Shown one piece after another: positions 1 to 7,341 of a DNA stretch of 21,328 bases (positions are counted from its first letter, which is position 1; every line of letters begins with the position of its first letter). This DNA comes from a virus, in IMG/VR virus record IMGVR_UViG_3300025133_000699, positions 1 to 21,328 of that record. One strand, 5' to 3'. Under the pieces are notes generated by a model that ran no database searches, was not told where the DNA came from, and saw nothing but the letters and a program-made list of their open reading frames with translations. Position numbers and translations under genes: made by a program.

Positions 1-131
1 GTTTTAATGATACTCAAACTATAGTATTAACCAAACCAACAGCAGGTGGAGCTTCTAAAAAAATATACACAACAAATAAAGGTAACGTTTTAATAAACCC
101 AAATGATACAATATTAATCGAATTAGATTAA
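1..131 (+). CDS. 3' end of an unknown upstream gene
   Basis: An open frame runs from the window edge (first full codon at 3) to a TAA at 129-131, giving the last 43 residues of a protein. The tail is rich in Thr, Asn, Ile and Val and ends in TILIELD, which suggests a beta-rich C-terminus. It lies directly upstream of tail genes, so a virion protein is plausible, but I do not recognise it and cannot assign a function. No terminator-like hairpin follows it. Confidence 0.65.
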   Translation, partial: FNDTQTIVLTKPTAGGASKKIYTTNKGNVLINPNDTILIELD

Positions 132-181
132 TTTTTTCCCAACATTTTTTTATTATATTGTACTTTAACAAAAATTTTTAA

Positions 182-189
182 TATTTATA
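182..189 (+). promoter_or_regulatory. Candidate late promoter element TATTTATA
   Basis: The sequence is ATATTTATAACC directly before the ATG at 193, leaving only three bases between the octamer and the start codon. If this is a -10 type element, the 82-aa gene would be leaderless or nearly so. The same octamer precedes several other structural genes in the window. The promoter role is inferred from position and recurrence. Confidence 0.5.
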
Positions 190-192
190 ACC

Positions 193-441
193 ATGGAAAA
201 AACAGTTTTAACACAAGAAGAAATTAATGAATTAAAAGATGCTAAGGATTTACAAACTAATTTATTATTAGCATTAGGAGAAATAGAATACCAAATTCAA
301 GAATTAGAGTTACAAAAGAATGAATTTAGAGAAAAAATGAAAAATTTTAAAAACCATAACCACAAAATGGGGGAAACTTTGCAAAAAAAATACGGACAGG
401 GTTCAATTAATTTAGAAACTGGGGAATTTCAAAAAGTATAG
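193..441 (+). CDS. Small coiled-coil protein, function unknown
   Basis: This is an 82-aa, highly charged protein. Residues 6-66 are dominated by Glu, Lys, Gln and Leu in a heptad-like pattern, consistent with one or two long helices. The C-terminus carries KKYGQGSINLETGEF, a short Gly-containing segment that looks like a separate conserved tip. It sits just upstream of the tail sheath gene and has its own candidate late promoter, so a small virion or assembly role is reasonable. I do not recognise a named family with confidence. The ATG at 193 is the first in the frame. Confidence 0.75.
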   Translation: MEKTVLTQEEINELKDAKDLQTNLLLALGEIEYQIQELELQKNEFREKMKNFKNHNHKMGETLQKKYGQGSINLETGEFQKV

Positions 442-460
442 TTTTTGAGGAATTTTATCA

Positions 461-468
461 TATTTATA
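461..468 (+). promoter_or_regulatory. Candidate late promoter element TATTTATA (sheath gene)
   Basis: ATATTTATAACC occurs 24 nt upstream of the sheath ATG at 493. The intervening leader is A-rich with no Shine-Dalgarno sequence. It matches the element seen upstream of the tube, tape measure and other structural genes. Confidence 0.55.
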
Positions 469-492
469 ACCAAAATAACAAATTATTAAAAA

Positions 493-2235
493 ATGGCGGA
501 ACAAATAGTATCACCTGGTGTTTTTCAAAGAGAAAACGATCAATCTTTTTTACAAACTAAATTACCAACAGCTGGGGCAGCAATTGTAGGACCAACCCCA
601 TTAGGGCAAGTTGGGATCCCTACAATAGTTACTACCTACAGTGATTATTTAAATAGGTTTGGAAGTACTTTTTTAAGTGCTAGTAATCAATATACTTATT
701 TTACATCAATAGCAGCATATAATTATTTCCAAAACGGTGGGGATACATTATTAGTAACAAGAGTTGTACCTGGAACATTTACAAGTGCAACAAGTTCCCA
801 AATAAATGATAGTGCATCATCTGCTGAATCTTTTGCTTTAGAAACATTAACTGAAGGGGAACTAGCAAATAGTACTAGTTCTGAAGATTCCGATGGGGCA
901 TTAGCGAGCGGTTCTAAGGATAATTTAAGATGGGAAATTTCAACAAGAGATGAATCCAAAGGTACCTTTACACTTTTAGTTAGAAGAGGTAATGACACAA
1001 CAAACGAAAAAGCAATTCTTGAAACATGGACTAACTTAACATTGGACCCACAAACACCTAATTTTGTTACTAAGGTTATTGGGGACATATCAGAAACAGT
1101 CACAACGGATGGTGATGATGCAACCTATCTATCAGTAACAGGAAACTATCCAAACCAATCAAGATATATTAGAGTTAAATCTGTTACATCATTAACCCCA
1201 AATTATTTTGATAATGCGGGAAATGCTAAAACAGAATATACAGGGTCAATTCCAAGCCTAGGAAGTGGTTCATTTGGAAGTGCTGTAGGAGATATGCTTT
1301 CTATAGGAGATTGTCTTTTCTATGAAAATATTTCTGATGGAGCAGTTACTGCAGACAACACCCAAGGACTAATTCCCGATAATTATACTCAATCATTAGC
1401 TTTATTAGCAAATAAAGATGAATATAAATATAATTCAATTGCAGTCCCAGGATTATGTTATTCCTCAACTGCTAATGGTCATGTAACAGTCCTTTCAACT
1501 TTAATGAATAATTCTCAAACACGAGGAGACAATTTAGCAATAATTGACACAGCTTTTTATGGTTCAGAAGTATCACCAGTAGTAACAAGCGCAGCAGCTA
1601 TAAACTCTAGTTATGCATCTACCTACTGGCCTTGGTTACAAACACCAGATCCTGACTCAGGACAATTGGTATGGGTTCCATCTTCAACTTTAATCCCTTC
1701 AGTTTTTGCCTTTAATGATTCAGTAAGTGAACCATGGTTTGCACCTGCAGGGTTAAATAGAGGAGCCTTAAATACTGTAGTTAGAGCAGAAAGAAAATTA
1801 CCTCAATCTTCAAGAGATACATTATATGATGGAAATGTCAACCCAATAGCTACTTTCCCAAATACGGGTGTTGTAGTTTATGGACAAAAGACATTACAAG
1901 TAAAATCAAGTGCTTTAGATAGGGTTAATGTTAGACGATTATTAATAGCACTTAAAAACTTTATAGGAGATATTTCACAATTTATAGTATTTGAACAAAA
2001 TACAATATCAACAAGAAATCAATTCCTAAGTCAAGTTAACCCTTATTTAGAAAGTGTACAACAAAGACAGGGATTATATGCCTTTAAAGTAGTAATGGAT
2101 GAATCTAATAATACACCAGATGTTATAGATAGAAACCAATTAGTAGGACAAATATTTATACAACCTACTAAAACAGCTGAATTTATTATTTTAGATTACA
2201 ACATATTACCAACAGGAGCTACTTTCCCATCATAA
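493..2235 (+). CDS. gp18: Contractile tail sheath protein (gp18-like)
   Basis: This 580-aa protein forms the contractile outer cylinder of a myovirus tail. The N-terminus (VSPGVFQRENDQS, then AAIVGPTPLGQVGIPTIVTTY around residues 30-50) and the SIAAYNYFQNGG...LLVTRV segment near residues 75-95 are typical of T4-type sheath proteins. So is the C-terminal domain (roughly 430-575: FPNTGVVVYGQKTL, LDRVNVRRLLIALK, QIFIQPTKTAEFIILDYNI), which forms the interlocking core around the tube. The variable middle (about 100-330) would form the surface-exposed domains. The tail tube gene follows after 44 nt. The start is the first ATG after an A-rich leader. Length is close to the usual range for T4-like sheaths (T4 gp18 is about 660 aa). 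Confidence 0.95.
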   Translation: MAEQIVSPGVFQRENDQSFLQTKLPTAGAAIVGPTPLGQVGIPTIVTTYSDYLNRFGSTFLSASNQYTYFTSIAAYNYFQNGGDTLLVTRVVPGTFTSATSSQINDSASSAESFALETLTEGELANSTSSEDSDGALASGSKDNLRWEISTRDESKGTFTLLVRRGNDTTNEKAILETWTNLTLDPQTPNFVTKVIGDISETVTTDGDDATYLSVTGNYPNQSRYIRVKSVTSLTPNYFDNAGNAKTEYTGSIPSLGSGSFGSAVGDMLSIGDCLFYENISDGAVTADNTQGLIPDNYTQSLALLANKDEYKYNSIAVPGLCYSSTANGHVTVLSTLMNNSQTRGDNLAIIDTAFYGSEVSPVVTSAAAINSSYASTYWPWLQTPDPDSGQLVWVPSSTLIPSVFAFNDSVSEPWFAPAGLNRGALNTVVRAERKLPQSSRDTLYDGNVNPIATFPNTGVVVYGQKTLQVKSSALDRVNVRRLLIALKNFIGDISQFIVFEQNTISTRNQFLSQVNPYLESVQQRQGLYAFKVVMDESNNTPDVIDRNQLVGQIFIQPTKTAEFIILDYNILPTGATFPS

Positions 2236-2251
2236 AAAAATAAAAAATAGA

Positions 2252-2259
2252 TATTTATA
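2252..2259 (+). promoter_or_regulatory. Candidate late promoter element TATTTATA (tube gene)
   Basis: ATATTTATAATAAA lies 20 nt upstream of the tube ATG at 2280, in the short gap after the sheath gene. This would let the highly used tube protein be transcribed separately from the sheath, as with T4 late genes. The role is inferred. Confidence 0.5.
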
Positions 2260-2279
2260 ATAAACAATAATTAAATAAA

Positions 2280-2768
2280 ATGGCAGTATTAGATCCCAAT
2301 GAAATATTTTTCACAGCGTTTGAACCTAAACAACAAAACAGATTTATCCTTTATGTTGATGGAATCCCAAGTTATATAATCAAAAAGGTAAGCGGTATAA
2401 AAGTTACCCAAGAGGAAGTAGTCCTTAATCACATTAATGTGCAAAGAAAAGTTAAAGGTAGATCTAAATGGGATGATGTAACTTTATCACTTTATGATCC
2501 AATTACTCCTTCAGGAGCTCAAGCTGTAATGGAATGGGTAAGATTACACCATGAATCAGTAACAGGTAGAGATGGTTATTCTGATTTTTATAAGAAAGAT
2601 CTTACTTTAGATGTTCTAGGACCTGTAGGTGATATAGTATCAGAATGGGTATTAAAAGGAGCATGGATTAAAGATGCAAATTTTGGTGATTATGATTGGG
2701 ACCAAGCAGCTACTGCACAAAGTATAGAATTAACATTAGGTATTGATTACGCTGTATTAAATTTCTAA
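2280..2768 (+). CDS. gp19: Tail tube protein (gp19-like)
   Basis: This 162-aa protein belongs to the T4 gp19 / contractile tail tube family, whose hexamers stack to form the inner tube. Matching features are the NRFILYVDGIPSYIIKKVSG segment near residues 20-40, the following VLNHINVQRKVKGRSKWDDVTLSLYDP strand pair, a central helix (PSGAQAVMEWVRLHHE), and the terminal strands DVLGPVGDIVSEWVLKGAWI and QSIELTLGIDYAVL. Length is that of the family (T4 gp19 is 163 aa). It directly follows the sheath gene, the standard order, and is followed by an intrinsic terminator. Confidence 0.95.
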   Translation: MAVLDPNEIFFTAFEPKQQNRFILYVDGIPSYIIKKVSGIKVTQEEVVLNHINVQRKVKGRSKWDDVTLSLYDPITPSGAQAVMEWVRLHHESVTGRDGYSDFYKKDLTLDVLGPVGDIVSEWVLKGAWIKDANFGDYDWDQAATAQSIELTLGIDYAVLNF

Positions 2769-2791
2769 AAAATAACTTCCCACCCCCCCTT

Positions 2792-2824
2792 AAAGAGAGT
2801 TTGGCTATGTCAAACTCTTTTTTT
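2792..2824 (+). terminator. Intrinsic terminator after the tail tube gene
   Basis: A hairpin is formed by GAGTTTG (2797-2803) and CAAACTC (2811-2817) around a 7-nt loop. The stem can extend through flanking AAAG/CTTT with a small bulge, and a T run follows (2818-2824). It lies 24 nt after the tube stop codon. It would separate abundant sheath/tube transcription from the chaperone cassette downstream. The upstream stem also contains TTTGGCT, a motif seen in the replication promoters, but no convincing -7 element follows at the right distance. Confidence 0.8.
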
Positions 2825-2831
2825 ATCTTAA

Positions 2832-2839
2832 TATGTATA
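2832..2839 (+). promoter_or_regulatory. Weak late-promoter-like element TATGTATA
   Basis: AATATGTATAATA differs by one base from the TATTTATA element and sits 31 nt before the chaperone ATG at 2871, directly after the terminator. A weaker match is consistent with lower expression of an assembly factor, but the assignment is tentative. Confidence 0.3.
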
Positions 2840-2870
2840 ATATGAAATAAAGTTTTAACTAATAAAAATT

Positions 2871-3614
2871 ATGGAACAAAAACAATTAAAATTCCCCTCA
2901 GAAGAAGTGGAATTACCATCAAAGGGTTTATTATACCCTAAAGAAAATCCCTTATCCAGTGGTAAAATAGAAATGAAATATATGACCGCCAGAGAAGAGG
3001 ATATTCTAACAAATCAAAATTACATCAAAAATGGAACAGTAATAGATAAGTTATTACAATCCCTCATTTTGTCTAAAATCAATTTTGCAGATTTACTCAT
3101 AGGTGATAAAAATGCCATAATGATAGCTGCTAGGGTTTTGGGATATGGTAAGGATTACACATTTGACTATAAAGGTGAAGAAGTTAATATTGATTTGTCT
3201 ACTTTAGAACCTGTTGATTTTGATGATGATGAGATTAAAGATGGGAAAAATGAATTTTTCTATACCTTACCTAAAACAGGAGCACAAATAAGTTATAAAT
3301 ATTTAACCCATAGGGATGAGGTTAAAATAACCAATGAATTGAAAGGTCTTAAAAAGATTAACAAACATGCAAACCCCGAACTAACTACAAGATTAAAATT
3401 TATGATATTATCAGTAAATGGTAGTTATGAACAAAAAGACATAAGGGATTTTGTTGATAATTATTTCCTAGCTATGGATTCTAGATCATTTAGGGAGCAT
3501 GTAAGTAGAAAACAACCAGATGTTCGATTAGAATTTAATCATGATGGAGAAGATGGCTTTGAGGAGGGAGTTAGAATCCCTATAGGGGTAAACTTTTTTT
3601 GGCCTGACGCCTAA
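2871..3614 (+). CDS. gp26: gp26-like baseplate/tail assembly chaperone
   Basis: This 247-aa protein resembles the T4 gp26 baseplate-hub assembly family. The N-terminal signature VELPSKGLLYPKENPLSSGKIEMKYMTAREEDILTNQNYIKNGTVIDKLL is spread over residues 13-62 and is followed by ALIxRxxGYGxxY-like helices (residues 84-98). The C-terminus reads IPIGVNFFWPDA. The gene lies immediately upstream of the tape measure gene, the position occupied by lambda G-type tail assembly chaperones. A second frame without any start codon overlaps its 3' end, and a run of seven T's (3594-3600) lies at the overlap. A fraction of ribosomes may therefore extend this protein into a product of about 324 aa. Family recognition is firm; the exact role (hub assembly versus tube assembly chaperone) is inferred. 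Confidence 0.85.
   Translation: MEQKQLKFPSEEVELPSKGLLYPKENPLSSGKIEMKYMTAREEDILTNQNYIKNGTVIDKLLQSLILSKINFADLLIGDKNAIMIAARVLGYGKDYTFDYKGEEVNIDLSTLEPVDFDDDEIKDGKNEFFYTLPKTGAQISYKYLTHRDEVKITNELKGLKKINKHANPELTTRLKFMILSVNGSYEQKDIRDFVDNYFLAMDSRSFREHVSRKQPDVRLEFNHDGEDGFEEGVRIPIGVNFFWPDA
3591..3602 (+). other. Candidate programmed frameshift site, T7 run
   Basis: The gp26 frame reads AAC TTT TTT TGG and then ends four codons later (CCT GAC GCC TAA). Slipping +1 (or -2) on the T7 run moves the ribosome into the open frame that continues to 3846. This frame relation is the one needed to join the two ORFs. A one-base homopolymer sequencing error would give the same picture and cannot be excluded from the sequence alone. 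Confidence 0.6.
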
Positions 3615-3846
3615 ATATAGGGTTGCGTTATTTACCCAAATCCATGAAATAATATTTTATGGTAAGGGGGGTTATAATTATGATACTATTTATAATTTCC
3701 CAATATGGTTAAGAAATTTCACCTATAAAAAAATTAATGACCATTATGAAAAAGAAAATGAAGAGGTAAACAGATCAAGGGGGATATCTAACAGTAAAGA
3801 TATTAATATTCCTTCATTTGCCAAAAAAACTACAAGGGCATCCTAA
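3592..3846 (+). CDS. ATG-less gp51-like ORF, expressed by frameshift from gp26
   Basis: An 84-codon open frame starts after a stop at 3589-3591 and ends at TAA 3844-3846. It contains no ATG, GTG or TTG codon in frame, so ordinary initiation is unlikely. The translation is clearly protein-like: LFTQIHEIIFYGKGGYNYDT, then IYNFPIWLRNFTYKKINDHY, then a charged helix EKENEEVNRSRG and a basic tail. The IHEI...GGY...xxPIWLRNF pattern is what I associate with the small protein next to gp26 in T4-like phages (gp51, hub assembly catalyst), and with the T half of G/GT tail chaperones. Joined to gp26 at the T7 run it gives about 324 residues. It ends inside the loop of an intrinsic terminator and is followed by the tape measure gene. 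The frameshift mechanism and gp51 homology are inference; the coding character is seen directly. Confidence 0.7.
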   Translation, partial: TFFGLTPKYRVALFTQIHEIIFYGKGGYNYDTIYNFPIWLRNFTYKKINDHYEKENEEVNRSRGISNSKDINIPSFAKKTTRAS

Positions 3847-3868
3847 TGGGTGCTCTTTATTATTTTTT
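3834..3868 (+). terminator. Intrinsic terminator after the chaperone cassette
   Basis: The stem AAGGGCATCC (3834-3843) pairs with GGGTGCTCTT (3848-3857), including two G-U pairs, around a TAAT loop, and a T-rich run follows to 3868. The stop codon of the frameshifted ORF (3844-3846) lies exactly in the loop, so the cassette's coding end and transcription end coincide. This supports the ORF being a real gene end. Confidence 0.75.
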
Positions 3869-3870
3869 AA

Positions 3871-3878
3871 TATTTATC
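3871..3878 (+). promoter_or_regulatory. Candidate late promoter element TATTTATC (tape measure gene)
   Basis: AATATTTATCACC sits 22 nt before the tape measure ATG at 3901, right after the terminator. It differs from TATTTATA in the last base only. The role is inferred from its recurrence at other structural genes. Confidence 0.45.
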
Positions 3879-3900
3879 ACCACACAATACTTTCAATTAA

Positions 3901-6900
3901 ATGCCTTTATTTGATAATTTAGACGACGCAAAAAAACACATTCAAAAACTGAACAAGGAAATTAAAGACCTTGGGAGTGTGGGTTTTAGGGATGTTGATA
4001 AAGCCATCAAAAATATGGGTGAGGGTCTTGAGGGAGCAAATGAAGTTATAGCAACCCTTAATGCTAGAATCGAAACCCAAAAAAATGATTGGAAAAGTGT
4101 TAATTCTATAGTAGCGAATATTCAAGAAGAATTAGGCAAATCAAATCAAATCCTTAATAAATCTAGAGGGGCTTTTAAATCAATCCAATCTCTATCCCAA
4201 GATTTACTTTCAGATGAAGAAGGTATCGTAAAGTTATCAGAAAAAGATTTAACTAAAAAAATAGCAAAAGCAGAACAGGCAAAACTTATTGTTAAAGAAC
4301 AAGCAAGATTAATAAGACTTCAGGGGAAAACAAAAAAACAACTTACAGAAGAAGAAAAAGAAATATTAGGGCAAGTTGATGCAATGGAAAATAAAAAATC
4401 CGTAATGGATGATGCCATTAAAGCAATGAAAAAAAGACTTGATCAGGAAAAAAACATAAACAAATCTTTAGGGGTAGGGGGTAATTTATTAAAAGCATCG
4501 GGAGAACTTTTGGATAAAATGGGTCTGGGGGCCCTTAAAAGTGTTGTTAATTTTGATAAGATTAATGATGAGTTAAGGACCATGACTGAAGAAGCAACTA
4601 AAAATGGTGATGAGATATTGGGTTGGGGAGGAAAACTTAAAATAGCTGCAAAGGGGGCTAAAATGATGGGGGGAGATCTTCTTAAAGCCTTCACAGACCC
4701 CTCAGTTATGATAGGTAAAATTATTGAAGGAATGTTTGCTGTCAATAAGGCCCAAACTGAATTTGGTAAAGAAACAGGAAGAAATATAAATACTTGGGAT
4801 ACCCTTAATTTTAGAATGGGTGTAGATTCTGTGGACTATATAAAAGCTGCTACAGAACTTACAAAGGAATTAGGGGTAGCAGCAGATGCAGTATTTGAAC
4901 CTGAGGATATAGCAGAAGCAGCAGAATTTACAAACCATATTGGTCTAGCATCTAAAGAAACAGCTAATTTAGCTAAATTTTCCAAACTTAATAGTCAATC
5001 ACTTGAGCAGACTGGGGATAATGTTGTAAACATGACCAATGAATATATTAAGGGCAATAAGGCAGCTATAAATCAGAAGAAAGTTTTAAGTGATGTAGGT
5101 AATGTATCTGATTCATTAGCCGCCTCTTTAGGGGCTTCTCCTGAAAAAATAGCAGAAGCGGCAATAGCAGCTCAAGCTTTGGGTCTTAGTTTACAAGAAG
5201 TAGATGGCATAGCAAGTAGTCTCTTAAATATTGAAAGCTCCATTGAAAAAGAAATGGAAGCTGAGGTTCTTTTGGGTAAAGAATTAAACTTAGAAAAAGC
5301 TAGAACAGCAGCACTAAATAATGATCATGCAACTTTATCCGAAGAAATTAAAAACCAAGTAGGGGGACTTCATGAGTTCTCCCAAATGAATAGGTTAGAA
5401 CAGGAGGCTATGGCAGAAGCTATGGGAATGAATAGAGACCAATTAGCCAAAACTATAATGCAACAAGAAATATCAGCAGGAATGTCTGAGGAACAAGCAG
5501 CCAAATTAGCAGGGGTAAATTTAGAAGATTTTAAAAGACAAGAAACTCAAGAAAAAATAGCTAAGGCATTAGATAAAATAGCTCAAGCCTTTGCTCCTAT
5601 AATACAATTAGCAGGTTGGTTATTAAGTAAAACTTGGGTAATTTATACAACACTGATTTTAATAGCGGGTGTTAAATTATGGCAAAATGCCGAAAGATTG
5701 GGGGCCGCTTGGAAATCAATCTCAAAAGGAGTATTGGGGGCAGGTAAAGGAATAAGTTCGTTTTTCACTTCTGCAGAAGGGGGTTTTAAGAAAATTACAG
5801 GTGCCGCTAAATCTTTTTCAGATAGATTTAAAAAGGGAATGATTGGTGGAGGTAAGGGAGGTAACGTGGCAAAAAAAGTACTTACAAAAGATAGTTCTAA
5901 AGCATTAGGGGAAACAGCAAAAAATACTAAGGGAATGTCTGCAAAAAAAGGAGCGGGAATTGGTGGTTTTTTAAAGGGTTTAGGTGAAGGTCTATCATCA
6001 GTGGGGAGAAAGTTTGTTGATGTTATAAAAGGGGGCCTTGCATTAGGAATTGTTGGTGTTTTATTAGGGGGTTCTTTTGCTCTATCTATGATGATGTTAA
6101 AAGATGTTGATCCTGTACAAATGATCGCTTTTGCAGGTTCCTTAGCTATATTAGGTATCACAATGGCCCTATTAGGTAATTTTGGTGGAAATATCATTAT
6201 GGGGGCAATAGCAATGGGAATATTAGCTTTAGCCTTAATACCCGCAGCCTATGCCTTTAGTTTATTATCTGAAGTAGATCCTGGTCAAATGTTTTCTTTC
6301 GCCATAGCTTTACCTTTATTAGCTTTAGCGGCTGCAGGTTTGGGTTTTTTATTCCCTTTCATAGCGGCAGGAGCTGCTGCCCTAGCAATATTAGGTATGG
6401 GTTTAATGGCTTTTGCTGTTGGAGCAGCAATTGCCATGTCTTTAACCCCCAATTTAGAAACTTTTGTAAGTCAACTCCAATTATTTGCTGACGCCTCTTT
6501 AATAGCTTCATTATATGCAATTGGCCCTGCTTTATTAGTGGCAGGAGCAGGAATATTAGCATTTCAAACCCTGTTAGCTGTGGGGAGTGTGGCAGGAGCA
6601 GTTGGTGGTTTCTTTTCAAGTTTATTTGGAGGAGAATCTGATCCTTTAGCTCCTATTAAAACTTTGGCAGCATTAGCCCCAGCTCTACAAATAGCTGGAG
6701 ACGCCATAAGTAGTATATCCTCTAATATAGTAGGTTTAAGTAGTGCAATAGAGACCTTAGATTTAGAAAAATTAAGTGAATTAAAAAACTTAGCATTTTG
6801 GGCAGCCATAGGGGGACCAATGATGATGATGGGAGCTTTAATGGCAGCACCCCTTCTAACATTAGGAGAACAAATGTCTTTAGGTTCAAGTGAAGGGGAT

Positions 6901-7029
6901 GGAACAGCCAAAAAATTAGATAAAATAACAGAGGTACTTGAAGAAATTTTAAATAAAGAAGGAGTAGTTATGTTAGACAGTGATAAAGTGGGGATAGCTA
7001 TGACTAAAGGAGAATATAAGCTTCAATAA
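3901..7029 (+). CDS. Tail tape measure protein
   Basis: This 1042-aa protein would set tail length and lie inside the tube before ejection. Residues 1-200 are mostly long charged helices (coiled-coil-like, rich in Lys, Glu, Gln). The middle (about 205-560) is helical and Ala/Glu-rich. A hydrophobic segment occurs at about 563-595, and a long stretch at about 710-895 contains several membrane-type helices. Within it the pattern VDPxQMxxFAxxLxxL recurs (Asp at 737 and 793, 56 residues apart), with a weaker third copy (LTPNLETFVSQLQLF). The C-terminus returns to a soluble helix ending in VVMLDSDKVGIAMTKGEYKLQ. Size, hydrophobic core and position directly after the chaperone cassette identify it. 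T4 gp29 is shorter (about 590 aa), so a longer tail is expected. Confidence 0.93.
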   Translation: MPLFDNLDDAKKHIQKLNKEIKDLGSVGFRDVDKAIKNMGEGLEGANEVIATLNARIETQKNDWKSVNSIVANIQEELGKSNQILNKSRGAFKSIQSLSQDLLSDEEGIVKLSEKDLTKKIAKAEQAKLIVKEQARLIRLQGKTKKQLTEEEKEILGQVDAMENKKSVMDDAIKAMKKRLDQEKNINKSLGVGGNLLKASGELLDKMGLGALKSVVNFDKINDELRTMTEEATKNGDEILGWGGKLKIAAKGAKMMGGDLLKAFTDPSVMIGKIIEGMFAVNKAQTEFGKETGRNINTWDTLNFRMGVDSVDYIKAATELTKELGVAADAVFEPEDIAEAAEFTNHIGLASKETANLAKFSKLNSQSLEQTGDNVVNMTNEYIKGNKAAINQKKVLSDVGNVSDSLAASLGASPEKIAEAAIAAQALGLSLQEVDGIASSLLNIESSIEKEMEAEVLLGKELNLEKARTAALNNDHATLSEEIKNQVGGLHEFSQMNRLEQEAMAEAMGMNRDQLAKTIMQQEISAGMSEEQAAKLAGVNLEDFKRQETQEKIAKALDKIAQAFAPIIQLAGWLLSKTWVIYTTLILIAGVKLWQNAERLGAAWKSISKGVLGAGKGISSFFTSAEGGFKKITGAAKSFSDRFKKGMIGGGKGGNVAKKVLTKDSSKALGETAKNTKGMSAKKGAGIGGFLKGLGEGLSSVGRKFVDVIKGGLALGIVGVLLGGSFALSMMMLKDVDPVQMIAFAGSLAILGITMALLGNFGGNIIMGAIAMGILALALIPAAYAFSLLSEVDPGQMFSFAIALPLLALAAAGLGFLFPFIAAGAAALAILGMGLMAFAVGAAIAMSLTPNLETFVSQLQLFADASLIASLYAIGPALLVAGAGILAFQTLLAVGSVAGAVGGFFSSLFGGESDPLAPIKTLAALAPALQIAGDAISSISSNIVGLSSAIETLDLEKLSELKNLAFWAAIGGPMMMMGALMAAPLLTLGEQMSLGSSEGDGTAKKLDKITEVLEEILNKEGVVMLDSDKVGIAMTKGEYKLQ

Positions 7030-7044
7030 AATAAAAAAATTAAA

Positions 7045-7052
7045 TATTTATA
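7045..7052 (+). promoter_or_regulatory. Candidate late promoter element TATTTATA (baseplate operon)
   Basis: AAATATTTATAATAAA occurs 16 nt before the ATG at 7069. The next four genes (7069, 7342, 9529, 9824) follow with gaps of 9 nt or less, or overlap, and lack this element. It may therefore drive the whole baseplate operon. Confidence 0.5.
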
Positions 7053-7068
7053 ATAAAAACCAACAATT

Positions 7069-7332
7069 ATGAGTTCACTATTAGATAAATTAAAAGATTC
7101 AACTTTAAGCCTCCAAGGAAAATCCCCAAAACTTAAAGATTTAACAATTTCAAAAATCGAAGAAGAAGTATTTGATAATTCAGTTTTAGATAAAACAACA
7201 GATACCAAATATATTGATACCGCTCAAAATTCCAAAATTGAAAAAGAAGTATTTAACAATTCAGTTTTAGATTTAGGGGGTTTAAAACCACCTACATATA
7301 GAGATACCCCACCTGAGGGGAGAACCTTTTAA
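7069..7332 (+). CDS. Small repeat-containing protein in baseplate operon
   Basis: This 87-aa protein has no family I recognise. It carries two copies of a 14-residue motif, SKIExEVFxNSVLD, at residues 28-41 and 55-68. They are separated by 27 residues (81 nt), and the DNA is also similar, so this is a recent or conserved duplication. The C-terminus is Pro-rich (LKPPTYRDTPPEGRTF). It is the first gene of the baseplate operon and ends in tandem TAA TAA, in the same frame as the next gene. A short linear repeat protein between tape measure and baseplate genes could bind a symmetric partner, but this is speculation. Confidence 0.75.
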   Translation: MSSLLDKLKDSTLSLQGKSPKLKDLTISKIEEEVFDNSVLDKTTDTKYIDTAQNSKIEKEVFNNSVLDLGGLKPPTYRDTPPEGRTF

Positions 7333-7341
7333 TAATATAAT

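Noticed and set aside
2800-2831. TTTGGCT followed by T-run and TATCTTAA, possible host-type promoter
   Set aside because: The TTTG is part of the terminator stem, and the -7 match is poor (TATCTTAA lacks TTTG), so the terminator explains it better.
5643-6197. 184-codon open frame on the minus strand inside the tape measure gene
   Set aside because: It mirrors the hydrophobic, Gly/Ala-rich coding of the tape measure gene, is Pro/Ile-rich without any recognisable pattern, and lies opposite a certain gene. Other minus-strand frames in the window are rejected on the same grounds.
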